The position numbers and the translations under genes are program-made. A stretch of DNA of 24,586 nucleotides from Akkermansiaceae bacterium UBA5020. Its GTDB lineage: Bacteria > Verrucomicrobiota > Verrucomicrobiia > Verrucomicrobiales > DEV007. This document shows positions 8,581 to 17,606 of the stretch, one piece after another. The notes under the pieces are model-generated. The model did no database searches, was not told where the DNA came from, and saw only the letters and a program-made list of their open reading frames with translations. The DNA is taken from the NCBI GenBank assembly GCA_002396885.1, contig DGXY01000129.1, positions 1 through 24,586 of the forward strand, given 5' to 3'. How positions within the stretch are numbered: position 1 is the first letter of the stretch; every line of letters starts with the position of its first letter.

Positions 8581-10032
8581 TCAAGCGAGTAGATCCTTCA
8601 CGACATGGCCGTGGATGTCGGTGAGCCGGTAATCGCGGCCCTGGAAGCGGTAGGTCAGCTTCTCGTGGTCGAACCCCAACAAATGCATGATCGTGGCTTG
8701 GAGATCGTGGACGTGCACGGGATTCTCGGCGATGGCAAAACCGAGGTCATCGGTCTTGCCATAGTCGAAGCCCGCTTTGACTCCTCCCCCGGCCATCCAC
8801 AGGCTGAAGCAATCGGGATAGTGGTCGCGGCCAAGGATCTGGCTCTTCGCGGTGCGGCCTTCGCGGAAAGGCGTGCGCCCGAATTCCCCGCCCCAGACGA
8901 CGAGGGTGTCCTCGAGCATGCCGCGTTGTTTGAGATCGCGGATCAGGGCCGCGACGGGTTTGTCGGTGCGCGCCATCTTGTTGGTGAGCCCGTCGCGGAT
9001 GTCCTCGTTCGGACCGGTGCCATGGAAGTCCCAGCCCCAGTCGAAGAGCTGCACGAAACGCACCCCCTGCTCGACGAGACGGCGCGCGAGGAGGCAGTTG
9101 TTCGCGAAACTCGCCTCGCCGGGGGTGGCCCCGTAATCCTCGAGAACGTGCTTCGGCTCCTTCGCGATGTCCATCACGCCGGGCACGGCCGTCTGCATGC
9201 GGTAAGCGAGCTCGTATTGGGCAATGCGGGTGACAGTCTCGGGATGGGCGAGCTCGGCGTTCTGCTTTTCGTTCAGCTCGCGCAGGGCGTCGAGGGTCTT
9301 GCGGCGCAGGTCGCGGCTCATGCCCGCAGGATCGGAAACGAAGAGCACGGGATCACCTTTGGAGCGGCATTGCACGCCTTGGAAGACCGAGGGAGCGAAG
9401 CCACTGCCCCAGCAAGCCTGGCCTCCGCTCGGCTGGGTGCCGCTCGAGATCATGACCACGAAGCCGGGCAGGTTTTCATTCTCGGTGCCAAGTCCATAAG
9501 TCGCCCACGACCCCATCGAGGGACGGCCCTGGCGCTCGAAGCCGGTGAAGAGCAACAGCTCGGCCGGCGCATGGTTGAACTGGCTCGTGTGCATCGAGCG
9601 CACCACGCAAAGATCATCGGCTACGGTGTGAAAGTTGGGTATCGCGTCGCTCATCCACATGCCGGCCTTGCCGTATTGGGCGAACTTCCGAGGGGTGCCC
9701 ATCAGCTTCGGGACACCGGTGGTGAAGGCGAAACGGCGCCCTTCGAGGATGGACTGCGGGCAATCCTGCCCGTCGTGTTTCACCAGTTCGGGTTTGTAGT
9801 CGAAGAGGTCGAGGTGCGGCGGCGCGCCAGACATGTGCAGGTAGATGACGCGTTTCGCTTTCGCGTCGAAATGCGGGCGGCGTGAGGCGAGCGGATTGTC
9901 GCCGGAGGCGGCGGCACCGACCGAACCTCCGAGCGCGCCCATGGCGATCGCACCAAGGCTGAACTGCCCGGCATTGCCGAGAAACTGGCGACGGGTGGTG
10001 AGGCGGAGTTGTTCTTCGCGGAGAGTAGTCAT
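8581..10032 (-). CDS. DUF1501 family exported protein (copy 1)
   Basis: This encodes 483 residues. The leader contains TRRQFLGNAGQFSLG, a strong twin-arginine motif, so Tat export is expected. DUF1501 blocks are complete: HMSGAPPHLDLFDYKP (66-81), FNHAP (152-156), RPSMGSWATYGLGTENENLP (170-189), WGGEFGRTP (380-388) and GRDHYP (401-406) followed by LWMAGGGVKAG. The family is distantly related to alkaline phosphatases and sulfatases, with Asp/His metal-type motifs; no substrate is known. It lies 58 bp downstream of the PSD1 gene (copy 1), and the two look like one operon. No Shine-Dalgarno is seen: the bases in front of the ATG are heptad-like repeats plus a strong hairpin. It converges with the ADP-ribosylglycohydrolase-like gene across 17 bp. 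Confidence 0.9.
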   Translation of the reverse strand: MTTLREEQLRLTTRRQFLGNAGQFSLGAIAMGALGGSVGAAASGDNPLASRRPHFDAKAKRVIYLHMSGAPPHLDLFDYKPELVKHDGQDCPQSILEGRRFAFTTGVPKLMGTPRKFAQYGKAGMWMSDAIPNFHTVADDLCVVRSMHTSQFNHAPAELLLFTGFERQGRPSMGSWATYGLGTENENLPGFVVMISSGTQPSGGQACWGSGFAPSVFQGVQCRSKGDPVLFVSDPAGMSRDLRRKTLDALRELNEKQNAELAHPETVTRIAQYELAYRMQTAVPGVMDIAKEPKHVLEDYGATPGEASFANNCLLARRLVEQGVRFVQLFDWGWDFHGTGPNEDIRDGLTNKMARTDKPVAALIRDLKQRGMLEDTLVVWGGEFGRTPFREGRTAKSQILGRDHYPDCFSLWMAGGGVKAGFDYGKTDDLGFAIAENPVHVHDLQATIMHLLGFDHEKLTYRFQGRDYRLTDIHGHVVKDLLA

Positions 10033-10090
10033 GGATCACGAGTCACAGGGTCAAAAGTAGAAGCGGCGTCCCGCCGCTTTGAGTCACGGG
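10033..10090 (-). repeat. Heptad-like repeats flanking a strong hairpin in the PSD1-DUF1501 spacer
   Basis: The spacer contains the perfect inverted repeat AAGCGGCG-TCC-CGCCGCTT at 10061-10079. On one side are GGATCAC (10033-10039) and GAGTCAC (10040-10046), two adjacent heptads, followed by a related GGGTCA. On the other side GAGTCAC recurs at 10081-10087. The tract touches the DUF1501 start codon and takes the place of a ribosome-binding site. It may be an intercistronic processing or attenuation hairpin, or a dispersed repeat element that has inserted. Confidence 0.6.
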
Positions 10091-13000
10091 TTAGCGTCGC
10101 ATCAAAAATTCATCGAGGTTCATGATCACGTTCGCCGTCGCGGTCCAGGCGGCGAGGTCGGTAAGATCCGCCCCTTCGGGAGCGGGACCGATCGGCTCGG
10201 TGGCCATTTTCTTTGCGGCTTCGGCGTCAGCCTTGAACACGGTGAGGGCCTCCTCGTGGAGCCGTGTCAGGGTGGCGACCTCGCTTTCGTCGGCTTCGCG
10301 GGAAAGGGCAAGTCGGTAGGCCTGGCGCACCTTCGCAGCGGGACCGCCCGACTTCACCTCCGCGGCGAGACGGCGTGCGAGGGCCTGGTTCGCCTCGACG
10401 AAAACGGGATCGTTCATCGTCACGAAGGCCTGCAGAGGGGTGTTGGTCCGGCCGCGGCGGATCGTACAGACCTCGCGGTTCGGCGCGTCGAAGGTCGCGA
10501 AACTCGCGTAGGGACCGTTTCGCCGCACCTCGGTGTAGACGCTGCGGCGGCGGCGGTCCTCGCCCTCGCTCACGGTCCAGTCGTTGCTGCGTCCGAAGGC
10601 CGTGGAAAGTCCGAGATTCGGAGCCATCGGCCGCACCCCGGGCCCGCCCATCCTCGCACTGAGAACCCCGCCGACCGCGAGAGCCTGGTCGCGGAGCTGT
10701 TCGCCGCTCGGGCGGAAGCGTGGTCCGCGAGCGACGAGCCGGTTGTCGGGATCGAGCTCCTGCAATTCAGGCGTGACCCGCGACTCCTGGCGATAGGCGC
10801 GGCTCGTCACCAACTGCGTGAGAAGGCGTTTCACGTCCCAGCCGTGCTCCATGAAATCGACTGCGAGCCAATCGAGCAACTCGGGATGGAAAGGCAGTTC
10901 ACCCTGCGACCCGAATTCCTCGCTCGTGCGCACGATACCGGTGCCGAAGATCGCCTCCCAATACCGGTTCACGGCGACGCGGGCGGTGAGCGGATTGTCG
11001 CGGCTGACGAGCCACCGTCCGAGACCGAGACGGTTTTTGGGTGCTTTGTCAGGGAAGGGATGGAAGGCGGCGGGGACTCCGGGCGTCACGACATCACCGA
11101 GATTCTGCCAGTTACCCCGGAGCTGCAGCTTGGTCTCGCGGCGTTCCTTTTCGGCGAGTTCCTGCATGATGGGCACGGTGGCGGGTTTGATCGCTTCCAG
11201 CTCCTTCCTCGCGGCGACGAGGCGGGCACGCTCCTTCGCGTTCTCGGGGGCGATGTTGCGGAGGTAATGTTCGGTCAGGGCCTTCCGCTCGGCCTCGCCG
11301 CGTTCCGCGGCGGGCTTTGAAAGCAAGGCGATTACCGGTGCCGGTGTGGCGAGACGCTGCGCGATTCTGGCGTCTCCCGTGACACCGATGCGGAAGCTCC
11401 CCAGAAGATGCTTCGTGTGGGTCGATTGCTGCTCGAGGGTGACGCGCAATTTCGAGCCACCGCCAATGGTCACCGGCTTCGCGAGAGTCAGGAGAAGTTC
11501 GTGCGGACGATCGGTCGCTCCGCCCACGGCCCATCCGGGATTGTCAGGCGCGGCCGGCTTCAGGATCGAGGCGGCGGGGAATCCACTCTGCTCGTAGTCG
11601 GCCGACGCGGACGCAAACGTGAGCGCCTGTGGCCCACCGAGAGCGAACCCGGCCTTGTCCTTCGGCGCGGGAATGGCCTGCTCTTTCCAGACCGGATTCC
11701 TCTTTTCATCGAGGGCGAGAATGCTGAAACGCTCGAGGCGGATGGAGGTGCCCCCGTCGGTGCGATTCCATACGACGATTCGCTCGATGGACTGCTCGGA
11801 ACCGAGATCCACCTCCCACCAGGGATTGTCCTCCCCGTTCGTGTGCGAAACGGATTTCTTGTCGTAATCGCCGTCGGTGCGGCCATCGATCGCCCGCGCC
11901 GCAGCGGCATCCTGATACTGGCTGCTATGGCTCGCTTTACCCTTCGCCGCGAGATTCGCTCCACCGCCGATGACTTCGACCTCGGCGAGTTGGAGAAAGC
12001 GCGCCTTGCCCGGCAGCTCGATCCGCACGTAGCGAGCCTTCGGTCCCGACACCAGGTCCGGCGGGATGACCTCGGCCTTCAGGCCGGTGAGGACGAAATT
12101 CCCAAAGCCGGGAGCGGGACGGGTCTCGAGCCGCACCGCGCCGAGGGGCCCCTCGGGCAGGGTGAGTTCCACGGTCTGGGTGGCCTTGTCGACATTCGCA
12201 GAGAGAGTCACAACCCCGTCACCGGCGATGCTCGCAACCACTTCGGCGGGAGCGTTGGTGGCTTTGTCAGGCTTCGGCGTCTGCCAGGCGAGATCACGGG
12301 GAAACTCGGCGTCCCATTTCCCGAGTCCGCTCAACCACGACGGATCGGGCGAGGCGAAGCGTTTCTCGAGATCGCCGATTTCCTTCTCGAGGAGGGCGCG
12401 CGCCGCCTTCTGCTCGGCGGTGTGGAAGGAATGCACCGGCGTTTCGTCCTTGCGGTCGGCATCGGCGCTCTGGTTGAGCATCGCATAGACCGAAAAATAC
12501 TCGTGGTGGGTGATGGGATCAAACTTGTGCGTGTGACATTGGGCGCAGGCCATCGTCGTGCCCATCCACACTGCCATCGTCGTGTTGACCCGGTCAACGA
12601 CCGCGGCGGTGCGGAATTCCTCGTCGCTCGTGCCACCTTCGTTTTGCGTCATCGTGTTGCGGTGGAAGGCGGTGGCGATGAGCTGGCCCTCCGTCGGTTT
12701 CGGGAGGAGGTCTCCCGCGATCTGCTCGACCGTGAATTGATCAAAAGGCAGGTTCCGGTTCAGCGCGCCGATCACCCAATCGCGGTAGCCCCAGATCTCG
12801 CGCGACTGGTCGCTCGGATAACCGGAGCTGTCGGCATAACGCGCCAGGTCGAGCCACTGCTGCGCCCAGTGCTCGCCGAAGGACGGCTTCGCAAGAAGTG
12901 AAGCCACGTATCTTTCATAGGCGTCGGGAGAGGTATCTTTCACAAAACTTTCGACCTCGCTCCAAGCCGGTGACAATCCTGTGAGATCCAGCGAGAGGCG

Positions 13001-13525
13001 GCGCGCGAGAGTGTGTCGGTCGGCCTCGGGCGAGGGTTTGAGCCCCTCCTTCTCAAGCCGGGCGAGAAGAAAACGGTCGACTTCGTTTGTCGGCCACTTC
13101 GCGTCAGAGACTGGAGGCACTTCATGTTTCACCGGTGGACTGTAGGACCAGTGTTTCTCATACTTGCCTCCTTGCGCGATCCAGCGGCGGATGAGGTCGG
13201 CCTGCTCGGGGGTGAAACGCTTGCCTTTCTTCGGCGGCGGCATCACTTCCTCCTCGTCTTCGCTGAGGATGCGCAGGAGCAGCTCGCTTTCGTCCGGCTT
13301 GCCGGGTACCACCGCGGCATAGCCACCGAGGTCCATCGTCGCGCCGTCGAGCGTATCGAGCCGCAGGTCGGCCTTGCGTTCCTTGTCGTCGGGACCGTGA
13401 CAGGCGATGCAATGGTTCGAGATCAGGGGCCGGATCTGGCGATTGAAATCGATCTTCTCCTCCGCCGAGGCATCGAGGGACGAGACAAATCCCGCGAACA
13501 GAAAAAACATCCGGGTCCGATTCAT
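10091..13525 (-). CDS. PSCyt1-PSCyt2-PSD1 haem-motif protein with discoidin-like domain (copy 1)
   Basis: This encodes about 1144 residues with a signal peptide (MNRTRMFFLFAGFVSSLDASA). PSCyt1 comes first, with haem motif CIACH at 39-43 and the VMPPPKKG segment near 94-101. PSCyt2 (DUF1549) runs from about 145 to 345 and contains RRLSLDLTGL, WAQQWLDLARYADSSGYPSD and a second CXXCH (CAQCH, 327-331). A discoidin/F5-8C-like beta-sandwich lies at about 518-625 (ASHSSQYQDAAAARAIDG, NPWWEVDLGSEQSIERIVVW). PSD1 (DUF1553) spans about 830-1090, with NRLGLGRWLVSRDNPLTARVAVNRYW. The discoidin domain suggests carbohydrate or surface binding (inference). The frame stays open upstream to 14035, but that part overlaps the AraC gene and lacks family similarity, so the ATG at 13525 is the start. 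It is followed by DUF1501 copy 1. Confidence 0.9.
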   Translation of the reverse strand: MNRTRMFFLFAGFVSSLDASAEEKIDFNRQIRPLISNHCIACHGPDDKERKADLRLDTLDGATMDLGGYAAVVPGKPDESELLLRILSEDEEEVMPPPKKGKRFTPEQADLIRRWIAQGGKYEKHWSYSPPVKHEVPPVSDAKWPTNEVDRFLLARLEKEGLKPSPEADRHTLARRLSLDLTGLSPAWSEVESFVKDTSPDAYERYVASLLAKPSFGEHWAQQWLDLARYADSSGYPSDQSREIWGYRDWVIGALNRNLPFDQFTVEQIAGDLLPKPTEGQLIATAFHRNTMTQNEGGTSDEEFRTAAVVDRVNTTMAVWMGTTMACAQCHTHKFDPITHHEYFSVYAMLNQSADADRKDETPVHSFHTAEQKAARALLEKEIGDLEKRFASPDPSWLSGLGKWDAEFPRDLAWQTPKPDKATNAPAEVVASIAGDGVVTLSANVDKATQTVELTLPEGPLGAVRLETRPAPGFGNFVLTGLKAEVIPPDLVSGPKARYVRIELPGKARFLQLAEVEVIGGGANLAAKGKASHSSQYQDAAAARAIDGRTDGDYDKKSVSHTNGEDNPWWEVDLGSEQSIERIVVWNRTDGGTSIRLERFSILALDEKRNPVWKEQAIPAPKDKAGFALGGPQALTFASASADYEQSGFPAASILKPAAPDNPGWAVGGATDRPHELLLTLAKPVTIGGGSKLRVTLEQQSTHTKHLLGSFRIGVTGDARIAQRLATPAPVIALLSKPAAERGEAERKALTEHYLRNIAPENAKERARLVAARKELEAIKPATVPIMQELAEKERRETKLQLRGNWQNLGDVVTPGVPAAFHPFPDKAPKNRLGLGRWLVSRDNPLTARVAVNRYWEAIFGTGIVRTSEEFGSQGELPFHPELLDWLAVDFMEHGWDVKRLLTQLVTSRAYRQESRVTPELQELDPDNRLVARGPRFRPSGEQLRDQALAVGGVLSARMGGPGVRPMAPNLGLSTAFGRSNDWTVSEGEDRRRRSVYTEVRRNGPYASFATFDAPNREVCTIRRGRTNTPLQAFVTMNDPVFVEANQALARRLAAEVKSGGPAAKVRQAYRLALSREADESEVATLTRLHEEALTVFKADAEAAKKMATEPIGPAPEGADLTDLAAWTATANVIMNLDEFLMRR

Positions 13526-13637
13526 AGGGCTTTTTCCTATTCTAAGTCGCCGCTCGACAAAAGGGAGTCTCGAAATATGGCGCGACTGCGGCAGTAAGAC
13601 CGCGTCGCCGCCGCAAGGATCCGCCCCAAACCTCTCC
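13526..13637 (-). promoter_or_regulatory. Leader of PSD1 copy 1 with dyad ACTGCGGCAGT
   Basis: This is 112 bp between the AraC stop and the PSD1 start. A dyad, ACTGC-G-GCAGT, lies at 13585-13595, centred 65 bp before the PSD1 start codon and embedded in CGCGACTGCGGCAGTAAG. A near-copy stands 66 bp before PSD1 copy 3. It may be a regulator-binding site or a dispersed repeat. A weak AGGA sits about 10 bp before the start codon. No clear -35/-10 pair was found. Confidence 0.45.
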
Positions 13638-14384
13638 CTACCCGCGGAATTCCGCCCGGTATTTGCCTGGCGCCATACCCGTGAGCTTGCGGAAGTGCCG
13701 GGTGAAATGGCTCTGGTCGTGGTAACCTGTCTCCACGGCGATCTCCCCGACACTGCGCCTTGTTTCCACGAGGAGTTGTCGCGCCTTCTCGACCCGCAGG
13801 GCGTGAAGGAAACGCGAGGGCGCCATCCCGAAGATCTGGCGGAAACGGCGGTTGAAATGCGTCGGCGAAAGGCCCGCGAGCTTCGCCATCGCCGCCATCG
13901 AGACAGGGTCGGCAAAATGCTCCTCGAGATGACGCACCACCGGAGCGAGATCTCGAAAGTGCCGCTCGCGGTCCTCAGGCGTCTCGACCGGATAGCGCAC
14001 CCCGGCCACACCGATGATCGCGCCCGATGCGTCACGCAGGGGCACCTTGCTCGAATTGAACCAACCCGGACGCCCGGAACGATCGATCACGAACCACGGC
14101 CGGTTCAGGACCGGCTGCCCCTCCCGCATCACCTCGCGGTCCTCTGCGATGTAGGCGTCGGCGAGCGCGGCAGGGTGGAAGTCGCGATCCGATTTGCCGA
14201 TCAAGTCCTCCGGCGCCCGCAATTCCTTGGCCAGGAGCATCGCCCGATTCGCTGCGAGGTAGCGGCTCTCGCGGTCCTTCGCATAAAAGATCACCCCGGG
14301 AAGACAGTCGAAGAGAGCGATCAAAGCCGTCGCCGGCAGGGAGGGATCGAGACCGACGAGATTCCGCGGAGAGGAAGGACGCAT
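13638..14384 (-). CDS. AraC-family regulator with N-terminal PAS domain
   Basis: This encodes about 248 residues, cytoplasmic. Residues 18-132 form a PAS-type sensor (LFDCLPGVIFYAKDRESRYLAANRAM, then DLIGKSDRDFHP, then PLRDASGAIIGVAGVRYPV). The ligand, if any, is unknown. Residues 147-245 are the AraC/XylS DNA-binding domain with two helix-turn-helix units. The second carries the family signature around VGEIAVETGYHDQSHFTRHF and ends in KLTGMAPGKYR. No Shine-Dalgarno is visible. The ATG at 14384 is the only one that keeps the PAS domain whole; the longer open frame runs antisense to PSD1 copy 2. The gene lies at the centre of the locus, co-directional with PSD1/DUF1501 copy 1 and divergent from the plus-strand PSD1/DUF1501 genes. 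It is therefore the likely regulator of both wings. Confidence 0.9.
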   Translation of the reverse strand: MRPSSPRNLVGLDPSLPATALIALFDCLPGVIFYAKDRESRYLAANRAMLLAKELRAPEDLIGKSDRDFHPAALADAYIAEDREVMREGQPVLNRPWFVIDRSGRPGWFNSSKVPLRDASGAIIGVAGVRYPVETPEDRERHFRDLAPVVRHLEEHFADPVSMAAMAKLAGLSPTHFNRRFRQIFGMAPSRFLHALRVEKARQLLVETRRSVGEIAVETGYHDQSHFTRHFRKLTGMAPGKYRAEFRG

Positions 14385-14438
14385 GGTCAAAACATACCAA
14401 AAGAACTGAAATGCGCTACAAGACCCTGCGGCGGATTG
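14385..14438. promoter_or_regulatory. Compact divergent control region, PAS-AraC / PSD1 copy 2
   Basis: Only about 54 bp separate the regulator ATG from the PSD1 copy 2 start. The first 30 bp are AT-rich compared with the surroundings and begin with the partly symmetrical GGTCAAAACATACC (14385-14398), next to the regulator start codon. No standard promoter hexamers are clear. The spacing implies overlapping divergent promoters, or promoters extending into the coding sequences. Confidence 0.4.
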
Positions 14439-17400
14439 ATGGGACGCTTCGGTATGCGGTTCTCTTTTCGAACAAGTTCCCTCTTTTTCACCGGAAGCCT
14501 TTTTCTCATCTCGTCGGGAGGGTCTTCGGCCGCGCCCGTCAATTTCAGCCGCGAGGTCCTGCCCATCCTCTCCGATCGGTGTTTCCACTGCCACGGACCC
14601 GACCCGAGCCATCGCAAGGCCGAGCTGCGCCTCGACGACGAGTCCCATGCCACGACCGCGAAGGACGGCCTCGCCGCGATCGTTCCCGGCGACCTCGACA
14701 AGAGTGAAATCTGGCAGCGCATCATCTCCCCCGACGAGGACGAATTGATGCCTCCGCCCGACTCCCACCGCAAACCGCTCAACGAAACCGAACGAGACAC
14801 TCTCAAGCGCTGGATCGAAGAGGGTGCGGTCTGGGGCAAACACTGGTCTTTCGAAAAACCCGTGCGTCCCGCCGTTCCCGCCGGAGCGGATCATCCCATT
14901 GATGCCTTTGTCAGGGCGAAGCTGGAGAAGGAAGGCCTCTCCCCCGCCCCACCCGCGCCGGCCCACACGCAGTTGCGAAGACTTTCCTTCGCCCTGACCG
15001 GCCTGCCGCCATCGCAATCTGCAATCAGCAATCCACAATCCGCAATTCCCGAGGAAGCGGACCGCCTCCTCGGGAGCCCCCACCACGGCGAACGCCTCGC
15101 GATGTGGTGGCTCGATGCGGCGCGTTATTCGGACACCGATGGTTACCAGGGCGACGCCGAGCGGACGAATTGGGCCTGGCGCGACTGGGTCGTCGACGCC
15201 TTCAACCGCAACCTGCCCTTCGACCAGTTCACGATCGAGCAGTTCGCCGGCGACCTCCTCCCGAATGCCACGCCCGAGCAGATCCTCGCCACCTGCTTTC
15301 ACCGCAATCACATGACCAACGGCGAAGGCGGCCGCGACCCCGAAGAATCGAGGATCGACTACGTCATCGACCGCGTCAACACCACGGGCACCGTCTGGCT
15401 AGGACTCACCCTCGGGTGCACCCAGTGCCACACCCACAAGTTCGATCCCGTGAGCCACGAGGACTACTACCGGATGTTCGCCTTCTTCAACAGCATCGCC
15501 GAGGATGGGAAAGCCGGCACCAACGCGGTCCCCTATCTCGACTATCAATCTCCCAAGGCCGAACGCGCCGTCGAGGAAATGGAGGCCCACGTCGCAGCGG
15601 TGACACCGCTCGAAGCCGCGGCCAAAACGGCCGCGAAAGAGCGATTTGCGAAGTGGCGCGACGAACAGCTCACCTCGCTGCCCAAAGACTACCGCGCCTG
15701 GACCACCGCACGTCCAACTGGCGTCACCTCGGTCGAGGGCACCAACTTTTCCGTCGAATCCGACGGCACCATCCAAACGACCGGTCCAAACCCACGGCAG
15801 GACGACTACCGCGTCACCGTGCCCGCGAAAGCACTTCCGTCGCGCCTCACCGGCTGGCGGCTCGAGGTGATGCCGCACGCCTCACATACCGACGGCAAAC
15901 TCTCGCGCGGCAAGAAGGGGGAATTCATCCTCACCAACGTGAAACTTCTCGCGAAGCGCCCCGGCGTCATGCAGGTGCGTGACCTCGAGATGCGCGGGGC
16001 CGTCGCCGACTTCGAGCGCGAGGCGAAGGCCCGCAACTACGGCCTCGTCAAGGACACCCTCGACGACGATCCGCGCAACGGCTGGACCACGGAATCGGGC
16101 GATCCGAAGATGCCGCACACCGCTGTTTATGAATTGAAGGAGCCGCTCGTCCTCGCGCCCGACGAAGAGCTCGTTTTTGTCCTCCTCCATCGATCCACCG
16201 ACGGCGACGCGAACATCGGCCGCTTCCGCCTTTCCATCACCACCGAATCGGGCGAGACGGTGCGTTCGGTGATGGCGTCGCCGCTCGAAGAGATCGCCGC
16301 AGCACGCCGCGAAGGCAAGCCCGTCGATCCCAAGCTCGAGGAACGCCTCCTCCAGCAATACCTTGTCGACGATCGCGACTACCAATCCGCTCTCGCAAAA
16401 CTCAACGAAGCGAACCGCCAACTCGGCGAAGTGAAGAAGGCCGCCGGCAAGCTGAGGGTCATGGTGCTGAACGAACGCCCCGAGGCCCGCAAAACCCACA
16501 TCCTCGAGCGCGGTGTCTGGGACGCGAAGGGTGCCGAAATCACCCCCGGCGTGATCCCCGCGATCCTCGACTGGCCCGCGGAAAAAACACGCAACCGCCT
16601 CGACCTCGCGAAGTGGCTGGTGTCGCCTGAAAATCCCCTCACCGCCCGCGTCGTCGCCAATCACCTCTGGGGATTGATGTTCGGTCAGGGTCTCGTCCGC
16701 TCGACCGAGGACTTCGGACTGCAGGGCGAAGCCCCGACTCATCCCGAACTGCTCGATTGGCTCGCCGTCGAACTCGTCGAAAGCGGCTGGGACCTGCGAC
16801 AGCTCCTCCGGCTCATCGCCACCAGCGAGACCTTCCTGCAGGACAGCACCGTCTCGCCGGACCTGCTCGAACGGGATCCTGACAACCGCCTCCTCGCGCG
16901 CTTCCCACGTCATCGTCTCCCCGCGTGGATGATCCGCGACCACGCCCTTGTCGCCGCCGGACTCCTCAATCCCGCCCTCGGTGGACCGCCTGTGAAACCT
17001 TGGCAGCCCGAGGGCGTGTGGGAAGAGATTTTCATGGGTCGATACACCTACCAGCCCAGCGTCGGCCAGGCCCAATACCGCCGCACCCTCTACGCCTATT
17101 GGCGCCGCTCGAGCGCCCCGACCTTCCTCTTCGACAGCGCCCAACGCCGCGTCTGCGAAGTGCGCGCCAACCGGACAAACACCCCGCTTCAAGCGCTGAC
17201 CTTGTTGAACGACGTGGGGATGCTCGAGGCTTCGCGCGTCCTGGCGGAGAACGTGGCGAAGGAGGATCCTGACAAAGCCATCATGCGGCTCGCCGGCGCG
17301 ATCCTGAATCGGAAGCCATCGGACGGGGAAACCGCCGTCCTGCGACGCGAGCATCACCAGTCGCTCGATTACTACGAGTCCAACCCCGCAGACGCCGTCG

Positions 17401-17519
17401 CCTTCACGCGCGTCGGACAGCAGGCGGAGCTCAACAAGCAAAACGCCCCAGCCGTCGCCGCGTGGATGACCGTCGCGAGTTTGATGCTGAATCTGGATGA
17501 AGCGATGACGATGGAATGA
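14439..17519 (+). CDS. PSCyt1-PSCyt2-PSD1 haem-motif protein (copy 2)
   Basis: This encodes about 1026 residues. A signal peptide (RFSFRTSSLFFTGSLFLISSGGSSAA) precedes PSCyt1 with CFHCH at 48-52 and LMPPPDSHRKPLNETE near 103-118. PSCyt2 follows, with RRLSFALTGLPP, WWLDAARYSDTDGYQGD and CTQCH at 327-331. A central beta-rich part (about 440-640) has no firm assignment; its DTLDDDPRNGW segment recalls carbohydrate-binding inserts. PSD1 runs from about 710 to 960, with NRLDLAKWLVSPENPLTARVVANHLWG and NRTNTPLQALTLLND. Where paralogues have an ordinary helix after LTGLPP, this protein has SQSAISNPQSAIP (192-204), encoded by a 7-bp tandem repeat. The start may be 14439 or 14454; neither has a good ribosome-binding site. 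It is the first gene of the plus-strand cluster. Confidence 0.88.
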   Translation: MGRFGMRFSFRTSSLFFTGSLFLISSGGSSAAPVNFSREVLPILSDRCFHCHGPDPSHRKAELRLDDESHATTAKDGLAAIVPGDLDKSEIWQRIISPDEDELMPPPDSHRKPLNETERDTLKRWIEEGAVWGKHWSFEKPVRPAVPAGADHPIDAFVRAKLEKEGLSPAPPAPAHTQLRRLSFALTGLPPSQSAISNPQSAIPEEADRLLGSPHHGERLAMWWLDAARYSDTDGYQGDAERTNWAWRDWVVDAFNRNLPFDQFTIEQFAGDLLPNATPEQILATCFHRNHMTNGEGGRDPEESRIDYVIDRVNTTGTVWLGLTLGCTQCHTHKFDPVSHEDYYRMFAFFNSIAEDGKAGTNAVPYLDYQSPKAERAVEEMEAHVAAVTPLEAAAKTAAKERFAKWRDEQLTSLPKDYRAWTTARPTGVTSVEGTNFSVESDGTIQTTGPNPRQDDYRVTVPAKALPSRLTGWRLEVMPHASHTDGKLSRGKKGEFILTNVKLLAKRPGVMQVRDLEMRGAVADFEREAKARNYGLVKDTLDDDPRNGWTTESGDPKMPHTAVYELKEPLVLAPDEELVFVLLHRSTDGDANIGRFRLSITTESGETVRSVMASPLEEIAAARREGKPVDPKLEERLLQQYLVDDRDYQSALAKLNEANRQLGEVKKAAGKLRVMVLNERPEARKTHILERGVWDAKGAEITPGVIPAILDWPAEKTRNRLDLAKWLVSPENPLTARVVANHLWGLMFGQGLVRSTEDFGLQGEAPTHPELLDWLAVELVESGWDLRQLLRLIATSETFLQDSTVSPDLLERDPDNRLLARFPRHRLPAWMIRDHALVAAGLLNPALGGPPVKPWQPEGVWEEIFMGRYTYQPSVGQAQYRRTLYAYWRRSSAPTFLFDSAQRRVCEVRANRTNTPLQALTLLNDVGMLEASRVLAENVAKEDPDKAIMRLAGAILNRKPSDGETAVLRREHHQSLDYYESNPADAVAFTRVGQQAELNKQNAPAVAAWMTVASLMLNLDEAMTME
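15015..15049 (+). repeat. In-frame heptad array (CAATCNN)x5 inside PSD1 copy 2
   Basis: Five consecutive 7-bp units follow the pattern CAATCNN (for example CAATCTG, CAATCAG, CAATCCG), with a degenerate last unit CAATTCC. They are translated as the Ser/Ala/Ile-rich peptide QSAISNPQSAI. The period of 7 bp gives a 7-residue peptide period after 21 bp. Base composition is clearly more AT-rich than the flanking gene. Confidence 0.85.
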
Positions 17520-17533
17520 GGAGCGAGATTTCA

Positions 17534-17573
17534 ACGCAGATGACCGCGTATCTCCGCAGATGAACACAGATGG
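17534..17573 (+). repeat. Degenerate 10-bp tandem repeat, four units
   Basis: The four units are ACGCAGATGA (17534-17543), CCGCGTATCT (17544-17553), CCGCAGATGA (17554-17563) and ACACAGATGG (17564-17573). The consensus is close to MCGCAGATGA. The tract is intergenic, just after the PSD1 copy 2 stop. Confidence 0.65.
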
Positions 17574-17606
17574 GGTCGTGAACTGAACGCACCCGGACTC
17601 CGATAC

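Noticed and set aside
10079..12901. Long plus-strand open frames opposite PSD1 copy 1
   Set aside because: They are antisense shadows of a clearly recognised gene in GC-rich DNA, have Arg/Gly-rich composition and show no family motifs.
13526..14035. N-terminal extension of PSD1 copy 1
   Set aside because: It overlaps the PAS-AraC gene in another frame and would bury a normal signal peptide inside the protein.
14385..15311. N-terminal extension of the AraC regulator to 557 residues
   Set aside because: The added part is antisense to PSD1 copy 2 and lacks domain similarity. The PAS-AraC protein is complete from 14384.
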